Source: Paraburkholderia sp. Ac-20340 (lineage in GTDB: Bacteria > Pseudomonadota > Gammaproteobacteria > Burkholderiales > Burkholderiaceae). From it: a stretch of DNA of 64,000 nt. Numbering within the stretch: the stretch's first letter is position 1; each line of letters starts with the position of its first letter. Below, piece after piece: positions 26,812 through 35,225 of this stretch. Where the stretch lies: NCBI RefSeq assembly GCF_017104965.1, contig NZ_JAAGPR010000034.1, forward strand, positions 1-64,000, given 5' to 3'. The position numbers were made by a program, and so were the translations under genes. The notes under the pieces are model-generated. The model was given only the letters and a program-made list of their open reading frames with translations, was not told where the DNA came from and did not search any database.

Positions 26812-27755
26812 TGTCTGCGCAGCCGGCCATCGCGCCCGAAGCGGATCGCGCGCTCATCTTCACCGCCGACGATTTCGGTCTGCATGCGCGCGTGAACGCG
26901 GCGGTCGAGCAGGCGCATTGCGAGGGCGTGCTCAATGCCGCGAGTCTGATGGTGGCCGCGCCCGCGGCCGCCGATGCGGTGGCGCGCGCGCGGCGTCTGC
27001 CGTCGTTGCGCGTGGGCCTGCATCTGGTGCTGGCCGATGGCGCGTCGATGCTGCCGCGCACGCAGATTCCCGCGCTCGTCGACGCCGATGGCCGCTTCGG
27101 CGACAACATGGTGCGCGACGGCTTTCGCTTTTTCTTTCTGCCGCATGTGCGCACGCAGCTTGCGAAAGAGATTCGTGCGCAGTTCGAAGCGTTCGCGGCG
27201 ACCGGGCTCGCGCTCGATCACGTGAATACGCACAAGCATTTTCATCTGCATCCCACGGTGCTTTCCCTGATCCTCTCGATTGGCCGCGAGTATGGTTTGC
27301 GCGCGATGCGTCTGCCGCTGGAGGCGGGCGCGCCATTCGCGTTGCGGCCGTGGCTGGCGCTGGTGCGCTCGCGTCTCGCGCGCGCGGGCGTGGCGCATAA
27401 CGACTACGTGGTGGGCATCGCCCACACCGGTGCGATGGACGAAGCGGTGCTGCTAAACGCCATCGCGAATCTGCCGGCGCAGGGTGTGGGCGAGATCTAT
27501 TGCCATCCGGCTGCGGCCAGCGCAACGGACGCAGCGCCGATCACGCCTTCCATGCAGCACTACCGGCATGCCGATGAACTCGGCGCGCTGATCTCGCCGC
27601 GCGTGGCCGAAGCGCTCAAGCGCAGCGGTGTGCGTCACGGCGGCTTTACCGACGTGTTTTTCGCATCCGACGCACATACCGACGCACATACCGACGCACA
27701 TACCGACGCACCCACGGCCGCGCGCGGCGTGCGGGAGGCGCGGGCGTCATCATGA
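26808..27755 (+). CDS. hpnK: Hopanoid deacetylase HpnK (YdjC/ChbG-like)
   Basis: Removes the acetyl group from the N-acetylglucosaminyl hopanoid made by HpnI. It is a carbohydrate deacetylase of the YdjC family, with 315 residues. Metal-site motifs are FTADDFGLHARVNAAV (Asp-Asp) near residue 20, RVGLHLVLADG, DHVNTHKHFHLHP and YCHPAA. The start overlaps the hpnJ stop (ATGA), with tandem ATGs. The C-terminus ends in three or more His/Asp/Ala/Thr repeats (DAHT units) encoded by a 12-bp tandem repeat, outside the enzyme core. Confidence 0.93.
   Translation: MMSAQPAIAPEADRALIFTADDFGLHARVNAAVEQAHCEGVLNAASLMVAAPAAADAVARARRLPSLRVGLHLVLADGASMLPRTQIPALVDADGRFGDNMVRDGFRFFFLPHVRTQLAKEIRAQFEAFAATGLALDHVNTHKHFHLHPTVLSLILSIGREYGLRAMRLPLEAGAPFALRPWLALVRSRLARAGVAHNDYVVGIAHTGAMDEAVLLNAIANLPAQGVGEIYCHPAAASATDAAPITPSMQHYRHADELGALISPRVAEALKRSGVRHGGFTDVFFASDAHTDAHTDAHTDAPTAARGVREARASS
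27669..27704 (+). repeat. 12-bp tandem repeat in the 3' end of hpnK
   Basis: Three exact copies of GACGCACATACC, with a partial fourth copy, encode Asp-Ala-His-Thr units. A multiple of three keeps the frame, so copy number could vary without breaking hpnK. Confidence 0.9.
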
Positions 27756-28843
27756 AGTGGCTTCAGTGGCTGGGCCTGCCGGTCGGGATCGCGATCCTTA
27801 TCGGCCTCGCGGTGCACGACGGCGCGCACGATATCGCGCGCGTGATCGGCACGGCGGGGCCGGTGCTGCTCTGGCTCGTGCCGTTTCACGCGCTGCCGTT
27901 GCTGCTCGACGCCTACGCGTGGCATCTGCTGCTCGACAAACGCGCGCCGCTGCGTTTTCTCTGGTGGATCGCGACGGTGCGCGAAGCCATCAACCGTCTG
28001 CTGCCCGCCGTGGGCGTGGGCGGCGAGATCGTCGGCGTGCGGCTCGCGCGCTGGCACGTGCGCGATAGCGATGAGGCGCAGGACGCGCGTGCGATGAGCG
28101 AAGTCACGGCATCGGTGATCGTCGAGGTGTTCGTGACGATTGCCGTGCAGTACGCGTTCTCGGCGCTGGGCGTGGTGCTGATCGTGGCGGCGACCGGCGA
28201 ATCCGGCTCGCTGCGCACCATCGTGACGATTGCGCTCGCGTTGCTGCTCACCGCGCCGCTGCCCGTTCTCGCAGTGTTCCTGCTGCGCCGGGGCGGCGTG
28301 TTCCATGCGATCGAGCGCTGGGCCGCGCGCTTTTTCGGCGCCGATAATCCCGTCATGCTCGGCATTGACGGCAAGCAACTCGACGCCGATCTCGACCGGC
28401 TGATGTCGCGCACCGGTCTGATGGTCCGCGCGTTTTTCTGGCAACTGGGCGGCTATATGCTGGGTGCCTTCGAAACCTGGTGGGCGCTTGCGCTGCTCGG
28501 CCATCCGGTGACGGTGGGCGAGGCGCTCGCCATCGAAGCCATTACGCAGGCGGTGCGCCACGCGGCCTTCATGGTGCCGGCGGGACTGGGCGTGCAGGAG
28601 GTGGCGGTGGTGCTGCTCGCGCAGCTTTTTGGCGTGAGCCAGGAGGTGGCGTTTTCGCTGGCGCTGGTCAAGCGCATGCGCGAGGTGGTGTTCGGTGTGC
28701 TTGCGTTGCTGTCCTGGCAGGCCGCCGAAATCGTGCGCACGCGCCGCAACGTGAGCGGCAAATTAAGCGGCAACCTGAGCGGCAAATTGAGCGCGCGCCC
28801 GCACGTATCGACGCGTCCCGCGCGCCACGATCGCACGCTTTGA
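27752..28843 (+). CDS. hpnL: Hopanoid-associated membrane protein HpnL
   Basis: A 363-residue integral membrane protein of the lysylphosphatidylglycerol synthase/flippase-like family (HpnL). It has six to eight hydrophobic segments. Conserved parts include VGGEIVGVRLARWHVRD, SEVTASVIVEVFVT and HAAFMVPAGLGVQEVAVVLL. It probably moves hopanoids or their precursors across the inner membrane, which is inferred from the family. The start overlaps the hpnK stop by ATGA. The C-terminal 35 residues contain a short repeat, NVSGKLSGNLSGKLS, then an Arg/His-rich end. Confidence 0.9.
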   Translation: MKWLQWLGLPVGIAILIGLAVHDGAHDIARVIGTAGPVLLWLVPFHALPLLLDAYAWHLLLDKRAPLRFLWWIATVREAINRLLPAVGVGGEIVGVRLARWHVRDSDEAQDARAMSEVTASVIVEVFVTIAVQYAFSALGVVLIVAATGESGSLRTIVTIALALLLTAPLPVLAVFLLRRGGVFHAIERWAARFFGADNPVMLGIDGKQLDADLDRLMSRTGLMVRAFFWQLGGYMLGAFETWWALALLGHPVTVGEALAIEAITQAVRHAAFMVPAGLGVQEVAVVLLAQLFGVSQEVAFSLALVKRMREVVFGVLALLSWQAAEIVRTRRNVSGKLSGNLSGKLSARPHVSTRPARHDRTL

Positions 28844-28966
28844 AGGTACATTGTGGGAAGTAAGCGCACGCTGAGCCTGGTTTGAGCCCGAGCTTGAACC
28901 CGGCTTGAGCCCGATGTCCAGCGTGCGCGCGACCTTCAACCGACGCGGTAGCCCGATCTTCACGCC

Positions 28967-29548
28967 ATGTCGCCCACTCAACGTTCCAGGCGCTCGCTGG
29001 GCGCCGGACTCGCCATGCTGGCGGCGCTCACGCTCTGCGGCTGTGACGATCGCCGGATCGATTCGATGCTCGATACCCTGCGCCAGGCCTTCAGGACTTT
29101 CTTCGATTCGGTAAAGCCCGACGCGCTGCTGCTCAAAGGGCTGACGCCCGGCGTTTCGACGCTCGAACAGGTGCGCGCGCAAATGGGCAAGCCCGAAACC
29201 GAACGCGTTTTCGACGACGGTTCGCGCCGCCTCGAATATCCGCGCGGGCCGCAGGGGCTCAAGACCTATATGGTCGATATCGGCCCGAACGCGCGCCTGG
29301 TGGCGATCACGCAGGTGCTCACGGCGCAGAGTTTCGCGAAGGTGCGCATCGGCATGAGTCAGGACGAGGTACGGCGGCTGCTGGGCAAGCCCGGACAAGT
29401 GGCCGCGTACCGGCTCAAACAGGAAACCGTCTGGAGCTGGAAGTGGCTCGAAGGCGGCGTCACGCCCGAAGCGTATTTCAACGTGCACTTCGGCCCGGAT
29501 GGGCAGGTCACGACGACGTCTCGCTCGGATGTGATGCGCGGGCATTAG
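28967..29548 (+). CDS. BamE/SmpA-like lipoprotein
   Basis: A 193-residue outer-membrane-type lipoprotein. The signal sequence MSPTQRSRRSLGAGLAMLAALTLCGC ends in a lipobox (LCGC), so lipidation is expected at Cys26. The mature part carries two SmpA/OmlA-like half repeats, each with a G-V-S-T-L-E/G-M-S-Q-D-E-V pattern: TPGVSTLEQVRAQMGKPE and RIGMSQDEVRRLLGKPG, then VWSWKW. It is paralogous to the protein at 53520-54059 over its full length, including the shared LEYPRGP and SRSD stretches. It is not BamE itself, which is usually shorter. It may act in envelope assembly, with no direct evidence here. Confidence 0.82.
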   Translation: MSPTQRSRRSLGAGLAMLAALTLCGCDDRRIDSMLDTLRQAFRTFFDSVKPDALLLKGLTPGVSTLEQVRAQMGKPETERVFDDGSRRLEYPRGPQGLKTYMVDIGPNARLVAITQVLTAQSFAKVRIGMSQDEVRRLLGKPGQVAAYRLKQETVWSWKWLEGGVTPEAYFNVHFGPDGQVTTTSRSDVMRGH

Positions 29549-29602
29549 ATCGAACATGAGGTTGCAGGACGCAATCGCAAAAACAACAAGCTGGAGGTGC
29601 GC

Positions 29603-30646
29603 ATGGTGATGCATCGGCGACGGCCCCCGCGTGTGGGGCTCGTGCTGGGCGGCGGGGCGGCGCGCGGCTGGGCGCATATCGGCGCGATTCGCGCGCTGGA
29701 AGAAGCCGGCATCAAGCCGGATGTGGTGTGTGGCACGTCGATCGGCGCGCTGGTGGGCGCGGTCTACGCGAACGGCGATCTCGACTGGCTCGAGGACTGG
29801 GTCGGCAAGCTCACATGGCAGACCGTGGTGCGCCTGCTCGATCTGCGTTTTTCGGGCGGGCTGCTGGGCGGGCGCAAGGTGATCGACCTGTTCGCGAAGC
29901 AGTTCAACGGACGCGCCATCGACGATCTCAAGATGCCGTTCACGGCCGTGGCCACCGAACTCGATACGGGCCGCGAAGTCTGGCTGCGCGAGGGCGGCGT
30001 GGTGGACGCGGTGCGCGCCTCGATCGCGATTCCCGGCATCTTTACGCCGATCTGGCATGACGGCGTCTGGCTTGTCGATGGCGGGCTGAGCAACCCGGTG
30101 CCGGTTTCGGCGGCGCGTGCGATGCGTGCGGATACCGTGATCGCCATCGATCTCAATCACGACATCCTGAATGGCCGCGACCTGGGCGGCGCAATCGACA
30201 CGGTGCCGCGCGAGACGCCGGTGGAAGTGCCGCGTGCCGGCGAAGCGGGGCCGGTGGAGGCCGCCGCGGCCGCTGCCGCAGCTGCTGCTGCCGATGGCGC
30301 GCCCACTGAACCCGCGCCGCTGCTACGCCGCAACGGCAAGCGTTTCCCGAGCTGGCTGCAGCCGTCGGGCGCCGCCGCGCTCGGCAGCCCCGACGTGCGC
30401 GTGGCGCCGCCGCCGAGTACGCGTGTGCCGTCGATGCTGAGTTCCATCGCGCAGAGTATCGACATCATGCAGGTGCGCATCACGCGCAGCCGCCTCGCTG
30501 GCGAGCCCGCCGATGTGCTGATTCAGCCGCGCCTGGGCGGCATGGGGATTTTCGATTTCCATCGCGCCGGACCGGCCATAGCGGAAGGGCGCGCGGCCGT
30601 GCAGTACATGCTGCCGGCGATCAAGGCGCAGTTGGGGCTGGATTGA
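29603..30646 (+). CDS. Patatin-like phospholipase (RssA-like)
   Basis: A 347-residue serine hydrolase of the patatin/RssA group. The ATG at 29603 follows GGAGG by five bases; a GTG at 29597 overlaps that site and is less likely. The oxyanion hole LVLGGGAARGWAHIG lies near residue 14, the nucleophile elbow GTSIG has Ser46, and the catalytic Asp159 is in VDGGLSNP. The dyad is complete. A poly-Ala stretch and Pro-rich linker (about residues 219-245) interrupt the C-terminal half. No signal peptide. It follows the BamE-like gene by 55 bp and may be co-transcribed. The substrate is unknown. Confidence 0.9.
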   Translation: MVMHRRRPPRVGLVLGGGAARGWAHIGAIRALEEAGIKPDVVCGTSIGALVGAVYANGDLDWLEDWVGKLTWQTVVRLLDLRFSGGLLGGRKVIDLFAKQFNGRAIDDLKMPFTAVATELDTGREVWLREGGVVDAVRASIAIPGIFTPIWHDGVWLVDGGLSNPVPVSAARAMRADTVIAIDLNHDILNGRDLGGAIDTVPRETPVEVPRAGEAGPVEAAAAAAAAAAADGAPTEPAPLLRRNGKRFPSWLQPSGAAALGSPDVRVAPPPSTRVPSMLSSIAQSIDIMQVRITRSRLAGEPADVLIQPRLGGMGIFDFHRAGPAIAEGRAAVQYMLPAIKAQLGLD

Positions 30647-30676
30647 GGGCGCGAGGGCATGAAGGTGGGCTGGGCT

Positions 30677-31321
30677 TCAGGTTGGCGCGACCCACACCCA
30701 TCCGCTTGAAGTCCTGCGCAATTGCGTCACCGAAAGCGGCGCGATCTCCAGTTGCCGGAACGCGGCGGACGGCGCGTCCAGCGCATGCAGCACGGCGGCG
30801 CGAATCACGCTGGCGTGCGTGAAGGCGACGAGGGACGCATCGGCGTGGGCGTCGGGCAGGGCGTCCAGCCAGGCGCTCACGCGCTCGCGCACCGCTTCGA
30901 ACGATTCGCCGCCGCCGGGCGGTTGGAACGCCGGATCGCGCGTCCATGCGGCCAGCGCATCGGGCGTTTCCTGCGCGATGTCGATCAGACGGCGACCGCT
31001 CCACGCGCCGTAGGCCGTATCGCTTAACGCGTGGTCGATCCGGGCATCGAAGCCCGCCGCCGCGGCGCTCGCGCGTGCGATAGCAGCAGGACTCGTCAGC
31101 GCACGCGGCGCGCTGCGTCGGCTTTCATCGCTCTCACCGCTTCCATCGATAAGCGCCGCCCAGCGCGTGCGCCACGCCTCGACGGCTTCGACCGCGCGCG
31201 CATCCAGCAACCGAGCGACATCGATTTCGATATCGTCATCGTCACCCGAAGCCGCGCCGAAGACGCCCGCCTTGAGCGCCGCATTCGCCGCGTGGCTGAT
31301 CAGCCAGACCTTTATCGCCAT
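30677..31321 (-). CDS. Histidine phosphatase-like protein (CobC-like, degenerate motif)
   Basis: A 214-residue protein of the histidine phosphatase (phosphoglycerate mutase-like) fold, in the position where a cobalamin salvage alpha-ribazole phosphatase is often found. The N-terminal motif reads LISHAANA: His10 is kept, but the usual Arg and Gly of RHG are Ser9 and Ala11. The second catalytic His lies in FTHASVIRAAV. DTAYGAWSGRRL and PPGGGESFEAVRERVSAWL match the family. Loss of the Arg raises doubt about activity. It is divergent from the cobalamin riboswitch and cbtBA, so a corrinoid role is plausible but inferred. Confidence 0.72.
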   Translation of the reverse strand: MAIKVWLISHAANAALKAGVFGAASGDDDDIEIDVARLLDARAVEAVEAWRTRWAALIDGSGESDESRRSAPRALTSPAAIARASAAAAGFDARIDHALSDTAYGAWSGRRLIDIAQETPDALAAWTRDPAFQPPGGGESFEAVRERVSAWLDALPDAHADASLVAFTHASVIRAAVLHALDAPSAAFRQLEIAPLSVTQLRRTSSGWVWVAPT

Positions 31322-31393
31322 CCTGTTTCCTTACTCGCCGATTCGTCGTGTATTACATTCGTGCCGCGTCGCCCTGACGCAGCGCGTAGAATA

Positions 31394-31520
31394 CAGGCTG
31401 CACGTCACACGGAAGCCGGTGCAAACCCGGCGCGGTCGCGCCACTGTGACCGATTGTTTTTGCAGCCTGCCGTCCCGCAACAAGCCCGCAACAAGCAAAC
31501 GGAAGTCAGACCCGCGTGAC
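31394..31520 (+). promoter_or_regulatory. Cobalamin riboswitch upstream of cbtB
   Basis: The B12 box GCCACTGTGA is at 31440-31449. It is preceded by GGAAGCCGGTGCAAACCCGG (31411-31430), the conserved core of cobalamin riboswitches. CAGGCTGCA (31394-31402) pairs with TGCAGCCTG (31461-31469) to close the core. A GGAAGTCAGACCCG segment (31501-31514) forms the usual 3' part. It lies about 80 bp upstream of cbtB and should repress cobalt uptake when cobalamin is plentiful. Confidence 0.93.
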
Positions 31521-31597
31521 GTACGCACCACCCGGTGCACACACCTCAATCGTTTTTCAACGACCCATCGGGGCGCGTAACCCCAGGAGAAGTCATC

Positions 31598-31819
31598 ATG
31601 TCCGAAGCCGTCCTCGACGCGGCCCATGTTCCCGCCGCCACCCCGGCGCCCATCCCCCTGCGCGAAATTCTGCCCTGGGCCATTTTCGCGGGTCTCATGC
31701 TGCTGCTGGCGCTGTATTTCGTCGGCGCGGAGCAGGGCGCGACCTCGCTGGTGCCGGGCATGTACGTCCACGAATTCGTCCACGACGGCCGCCATCTGCT
31801 CGGCTTTCCCTGCCACTGA
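31598..31819 (+). CDS. cbtB: Cobalt transporter subunit CbtB
   Basis: A 73-residue membrane protein of a cobalt importer found downstream of B12 riboswitches. The start MSEAVLDAAH follows AGGAG. It has a single membrane helix (PWAIFAGLMLLLALYFVGAEQG) and the family C-terminus with a His-rich metal-binding tail (MYVHEFVHDGRHLLGFPCH). The 12-bp gap to cbtA and the riboswitch upstream indicate a two-gene operon for cobalamin-regulated cobalt uptake. Confidence 0.95.
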   Translation: MSEAVLDAAHVPAATPAPIPLREILPWAIFAGLMLLLALYFVGAEQGATSLVPGMYVHEFVHDGRHLLGFPCH

Positions 31820-31831
31820 CCGGGAGCTGAC

Positions 31832-32575
31832 ATGGTAGGCAAGCTGTTGGTACGCGGGATGCTCGCTGGCATCGCCGCGGGACTGCTCACGTTCTCGTTC
31901 GCGAAATTCGCGGGCGAGCCGCAGGTCGATCAGGCCATTTCCTTCGAGGAAAAAGCCGACGCCGCCAAGGGCGAAGCGCCCGAGCCCGAACTCGTCAGCC
32001 GCGATGTGCAGGCGAGCTACGGCCTCTTTACCGGCGTGATGGTCTATAGCGCGTCGATCGGCGGGCTGTTCGCGCTGGTGTTCGCCTATGTGCGCGGCCG
32101 CACGGGACCGATTTCGGCGCGCGCGCTGTCGATGTGGCTCGCGCTCGCGGCCTTCGTCGCGATCTATCTGGTGCCGAATATCAAATATCCGGCGAATCCG
32201 CCTTCGGTGGGCGACCCCGACACCATCGGTTTTCGCACCGGCCTGTTCTTCCTGATGATCGCGATTTCGCTCGCCGTCACGGTGTTCTCGCTCAAGGTGC
32301 GCGCCGCGCTGGCGGCGAAGTGGGGCGGCTGGAATGCGTCGATTGCGGCGCTCGTGCTGTTCGTCGTCGTGATCGGCGCGATCCAGGCCGCGATGCCGAC
32401 GATCAACGAAGTCCCGGGCGCGTTCCCGGCCGTGCTGCTGTGGAAGTTCCGCACCGTGGCGATCGGCATGCAGGCGATTCTCTGGAGCGTGGTGGGCCTG
32501 CTGTTCGGCGCACTGGTCGAGCGTCTGGAGCGCGCCAGCGTGCTCGCCGGTTCGCTGGCTGCACGCCGCGCCTGA
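31832..32575 (+). CDS. cbtA: Cobalt transporter subunit CbtA
   Basis: A 247-residue polytopic inner-membrane protein and the main component of the CbtAB cobalt transporter. Six or so hydrophobic segments (for example MLAGIAAGLLTFSFAKFAG and LSMWLALAAFVAIYLVPNIKYPANPP). The IKYPANPP and VGDPDTIGFRTG stretches are family markers. GGGAG lies just upstream of the ATG. It is co-transcribed with cbtB and controlled by the riboswitch. Confidence 0.93.
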   Translation: MVGKLLVRGMLAGIAAGLLTFSFAKFAGEPQVDQAISFEEKADAAKGEAPEPELVSRDVQASYGLFTGVMVYSASIGGLFALVFAYVRGRTGPISARALSMWLALAAFVAIYLVPNIKYPANPPSVGDPDTIGFRTGLFFLMIAISLAVTVFSLKVRAALAAKWGGWNASIAALVLFVVVIGAIQAAMPTINEVPGAFPAVLLWKFRTVAIGMQAILWSVVGLLFGALVERLERASVLAGSLAARRA

Positions 32576-32682
32576 CCTATTCGAGCGGCGAATACCTTAG
32601 GGTATTCCCGCGCTGAACCCTGCCGCACCTCGGGCCGCGCGTCTATCGCAAAAGCGACCCGAAACTTGTCAAAACCCACTCG

Positions 32683-32711
32683 ACGCCCCGCTTGCCGGGG
32701 CGTTGTCTTTT
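32683..32711 (+). terminator. Probable terminator after cbtA
   Basis: Arms ACGCCCCG (32683-32690) and CGGGGCGT (32696-32703), loop CTTGC, followed by a T-rich TGTCTTTT. It separates cbtBA from the arginine island. Confidence 0.6.
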
Positions 32712-32925
32712 CCGCTTTCAATTTCATCGCAGCCCTGACAGCGCGGGCGAAAAGCCCGGCCAGGCGCGCCTGTCGCCCGACGAGCCGTAAATGCTGCGCC
32801 GCAACACGGCGCCGCTTGCGGTTTGAGCAATCTTTTTGGCCTTGCGACGATCCGCGCCAATCCCCCAGGCGCCTTGCATGAGCGATGTGCGCCCGGGTTC
32901 GAACAACGACTTTGCGGAGACGCGC

Positions 32926-33615
32926 GTGATCCTCTACGGTTTTGGCCCGGTGCTGCTCGCTGGCACGATCCAGACGATCGAACTTTCGCTGCTCTCGCTC
33001 GGCGTGGCCGTGCTGCTCGGTCTGGCGGGCGCGGCGGCGAAGCTCTCGTTCAACCGGCCGCTCGCGGCCATCGCGACGGGTTACACGACGCTGATCCGCT
33101 CGGTGCCCGATCTCGTGCTGATGCTGCTGCTGTTCTACAGCATCCAGATCGGCGTGAACGAGGCCACCGACGCGCTCGGCATGGCGCAGATCGATATCGA
33201 TCCGTTCGTGGCCGGCGTGCTCACGCTCGGCTTCATCTACGGCGCGTATTTCACCGAGACCTTCCGCGGCGCGTTTCTCTCGGTGCCGCGCGGGCAACTG
33301 GAAGCGGGCCACGCTTACGGCATGAGCGGCGCGCGCGTGTTCGCCCGCATCATGTTCCCGCAGATGATGCGTTTCGCGCTGCCGGGCATCGGCAATAACT
33401 GGCAGGTGCTCGTGAAGGCGACGGCGCTGGTCTCGATCATCGGTCTCGCCGATGTCGTGAAGGCCGCCCAGGACGCCGGACGCAGCACCTTCAATCTGTT
33501 CTTCTTCCTCGTGATTGCCGCGGCGATCTATCTCGCGATCACGACCGTCTCGAACTTCGTGCTGATCTGGCTCGAACGCCGCTATTCGGCGGGCGTGCGC
33601 CACGCGCAACTCTGA
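32926..33615 (+). CDS. hisQ: Basic amino acid ABC transporter permease (HisQ-like)
   Basis: One of two permeases of a polar/basic amino acid importer, probably for arginine or ornithine given its neighbours. I chose the GTG start at 32926 (MILYGFGPVLLAG) because GGAG lies six bases upstream and the resulting 229 residues match HisQ; an ATG at 32878 lacks a ribosome binding site and would add 16 residues. It has five or so membrane helices, and the EAA-like ATPase-contact loop is GQLEAGHAYGMSGARVFARIMFPQMMRFALPG. It is the first gene of hisQMP. Confidence 0.9.
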   Translation: MILYGFGPVLLAGTIQTIELSLLSLGVAVLLGLAGAAAKLSFNRPLAAIATGYTTLIRSVPDLVLMLLLFYSIQIGVNEATDALGMAQIDIDPFVAGVLTLGFIYGAYFTETFRGAFLSVPRGQLEAGHAYGMSGARVFARIMFPQMMRFALPGIGNNWQVLVKATALVSIIGLADVVKAAQDAGRSTFNLFFFLVIAAAIYLAITTVSNFVLIWLERRYSAGVRHAQL

Positions 33616-33625
33616 GGACCGCGCC

Positions 33626-34339
33626 ATGAACGAAATCCTCCAGCAATTCGGCCGCGCGTTCATCTACTGGGACGGCGAGCATGTCTCCGGCCTCGCGATG
33701 ACGCTCTGGCTGCTCGTGATCTCCGTGGCCTTCGGCTTTGTCTGCGCGGTGCCGCTGGCGGTGGCGCGCGTCTCGAAGCGCCGCTGCATCTCGCTGCCGG
33801 TGCGCTTCTACACCTATGTGTTTCGCGGCACGCCGCTCTACGTGCAGTTGCTGCTGATCTACACCGGCGTCTACAGTCTCGCCTTCGTGCGCAGCGAGCC
33901 GCTGCTCGACGCCTTCTTTCGCAGCGGCCTGAATTGCGCGATTCTCGCCTTCGCGCTCAACACCTGCGCCTATACGACCGAGATCTTCGCGGGCGCGATC
34001 CGCGCGACCTCGCACGGCGAAGTGGAAGCGGCGCGGGCCTACGGCATGAGCCCGTTCACGATGTACTGGCGCATCATCCTGCCTTCGGCGCTGCGCCGCG
34101 CACTGCCGCTGTACAGTAACGAAGTGATCCTGATGCTGCACGCCACCACGGTCGCCTTCACGGCGACGGTGCCCGACATCCTCAAGGTCGCGCGCGACGC
34201 CAATTCCGCCACCTATCGTTCGTTCGAATCGTTCGGCCTCGCGGCGCTGATCTACTGTGGCGTATCGTTTGTGCTGGTGGCCGCGTTCCGCCGCGCGGAA
34301 AAACGCTGGCTCGGCTATCTCGCCGTGCGCACGCGCTGA
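33626..34339 (+). CDS. hisM: Basic amino acid ABC transporter permease (HisM-like)
   Basis: Second permease, 237 residues, the usual HisM length. GAGGA lies 8-9 bases before the ATG. The EAA loop is GEVEAARAYGMSPFTMYWRIILPSALRRALP. It follows hisQ by 10 bp and precedes the ATPase by 39 bp. With HisQ it forms the heterodimeric channel. Arginine import is inferred from the adjacent succinyltransferase pathway genes. Confidence 0.92.
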   Translation: MNEILQQFGRAFIYWDGEHVSGLAMTLWLLVISVAFGFVCAVPLAVARVSKRRCISLPVRFYTYVFRGTPLYVQLLLIYTGVYSLAFVRSEPLLDAFFRSGLNCAILAFALNTCAYTTEIFAGAIRATSHGEVEAARAYGMSPFTMYWRIILPSALRRALPLYSNEVILMLHATTVAFTATVPDILKVARDANSATYRSFESFGLAALIYCGVSFVLVAAFRRAEKRWLGYLAVRTR

Positions 34340-34378
34340 AACCATCCGTTTGAATCAAGCTTAATTCTGGAGACCATC

Positions 34379-35191
34379 TTGCCTCAGACGACGACCCACG
34401 CCGCCTGCGCTTTCGCCGCTACGGACAGCAAACTGATCGCGCGCGACATCCACAAGCGCTATGGCGACAACGAAGTGCTCAAGGGCGTTTCGCTCGATGC
34501 GAAGAAAGGCGACGTGATCAGCATCATCGGCGCGAGCGGCTCGGGCAAGAGTACGTTCCTGCGCTGCATCAATTTCCTCGAAAAGCCGAACGCCGGCGAG
34601 ATCGTCGTGGACGGCGAAGCCGTGCGCACCAAAGCCGGCCGCAACGGCGACCTGGACGTGGCCGATCACAAGCAGTTGCAGCGCATCCGCACCAAGCTCG
34701 CGATGGTGTTCCAGCACTTCAATCTCTGGTCGCACATGAACGTGCTGGAGAACGTGATGGAAGCGCCCTTGCACGTGCTGGGCGTGCCGCGCAAGGAAGC
34801 CGAGGAACGCGCGCGCGAGTATCTGGAGAAGGTGGGTCTCGCGCCGCGCGTGGAGAAGCAGTATCCCTCGCATCTTTCGGGCGGCCAGCAGCAGCGCGTG
34901 GCGATTGCACGGGCGCTGGCGATGCACCCGGACGTGATGCTGTTCGACGAACCGACATCCGCACTCGATCCCGAACTGGTGGGCGAAGTGCTCAAGGTCA
35001 TGCAGAAGCTCGCCGAGGAAGGCCGCACGATGATCGTCGTCACGCACGAAATGGGTTTTGCGCGCAACGTCTCGAATCATGTGATGTTCCTGCATCAAGG
35101 GCGCACCGAAGAAGAGGGCACACCCGCCGATGTGCTGGGCGCACCGAAAAGCGAGCGCCTGCGCCAGTTCCTTTCGGGCAGTCTCAAGTAA
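34379..35191 (+). CDS. hisP: Basic amino acid ABC transporter ATPase (HisP-like)
   Basis: A 270-residue ATPase starting at a TTG after GGAG (CTGGAGACCATC). Walker A is GASGSGKST, the signature motif is LSGGQQQRVAIARALA, Walker B is VMLFDEPTSALDP and the switch His is in VVTHEMGFARN. It powers the HisQM permease. The non-ATG start is supported by the ribosome binding site and by the family-length protein. It is the last gene of the hisQMP group, with the AraC gene 34 bp on. Confidence 0.94.
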   Translation: MPQTTTHAACAFAATDSKLIARDIHKRYGDNEVLKGVSLDAKKGDVISIIGASGSGKSTFLRCINFLEKPNAGEIVVDGEAVRTKAGRNGDLDVADHKQLQRIRTKLAMVFQHFNLWSHMNVLENVMEAPLHVLGVPRKEAEERAREYLEKVGLAPRVEKQYPSHLSGGQQQRVAIARALAMHPDVMLFDEPTSALDPELVGEVLKVMQKLAEEGRTMIVVTHEMGFARNVSNHVMFLHQGRTEEEGTPADVLGAPKSERLRQFLSGSLK

Positions 35192-35225
35192 GCTGCCGGC
35201 AACCAGGTTTACGTTGTTCCCGCCG

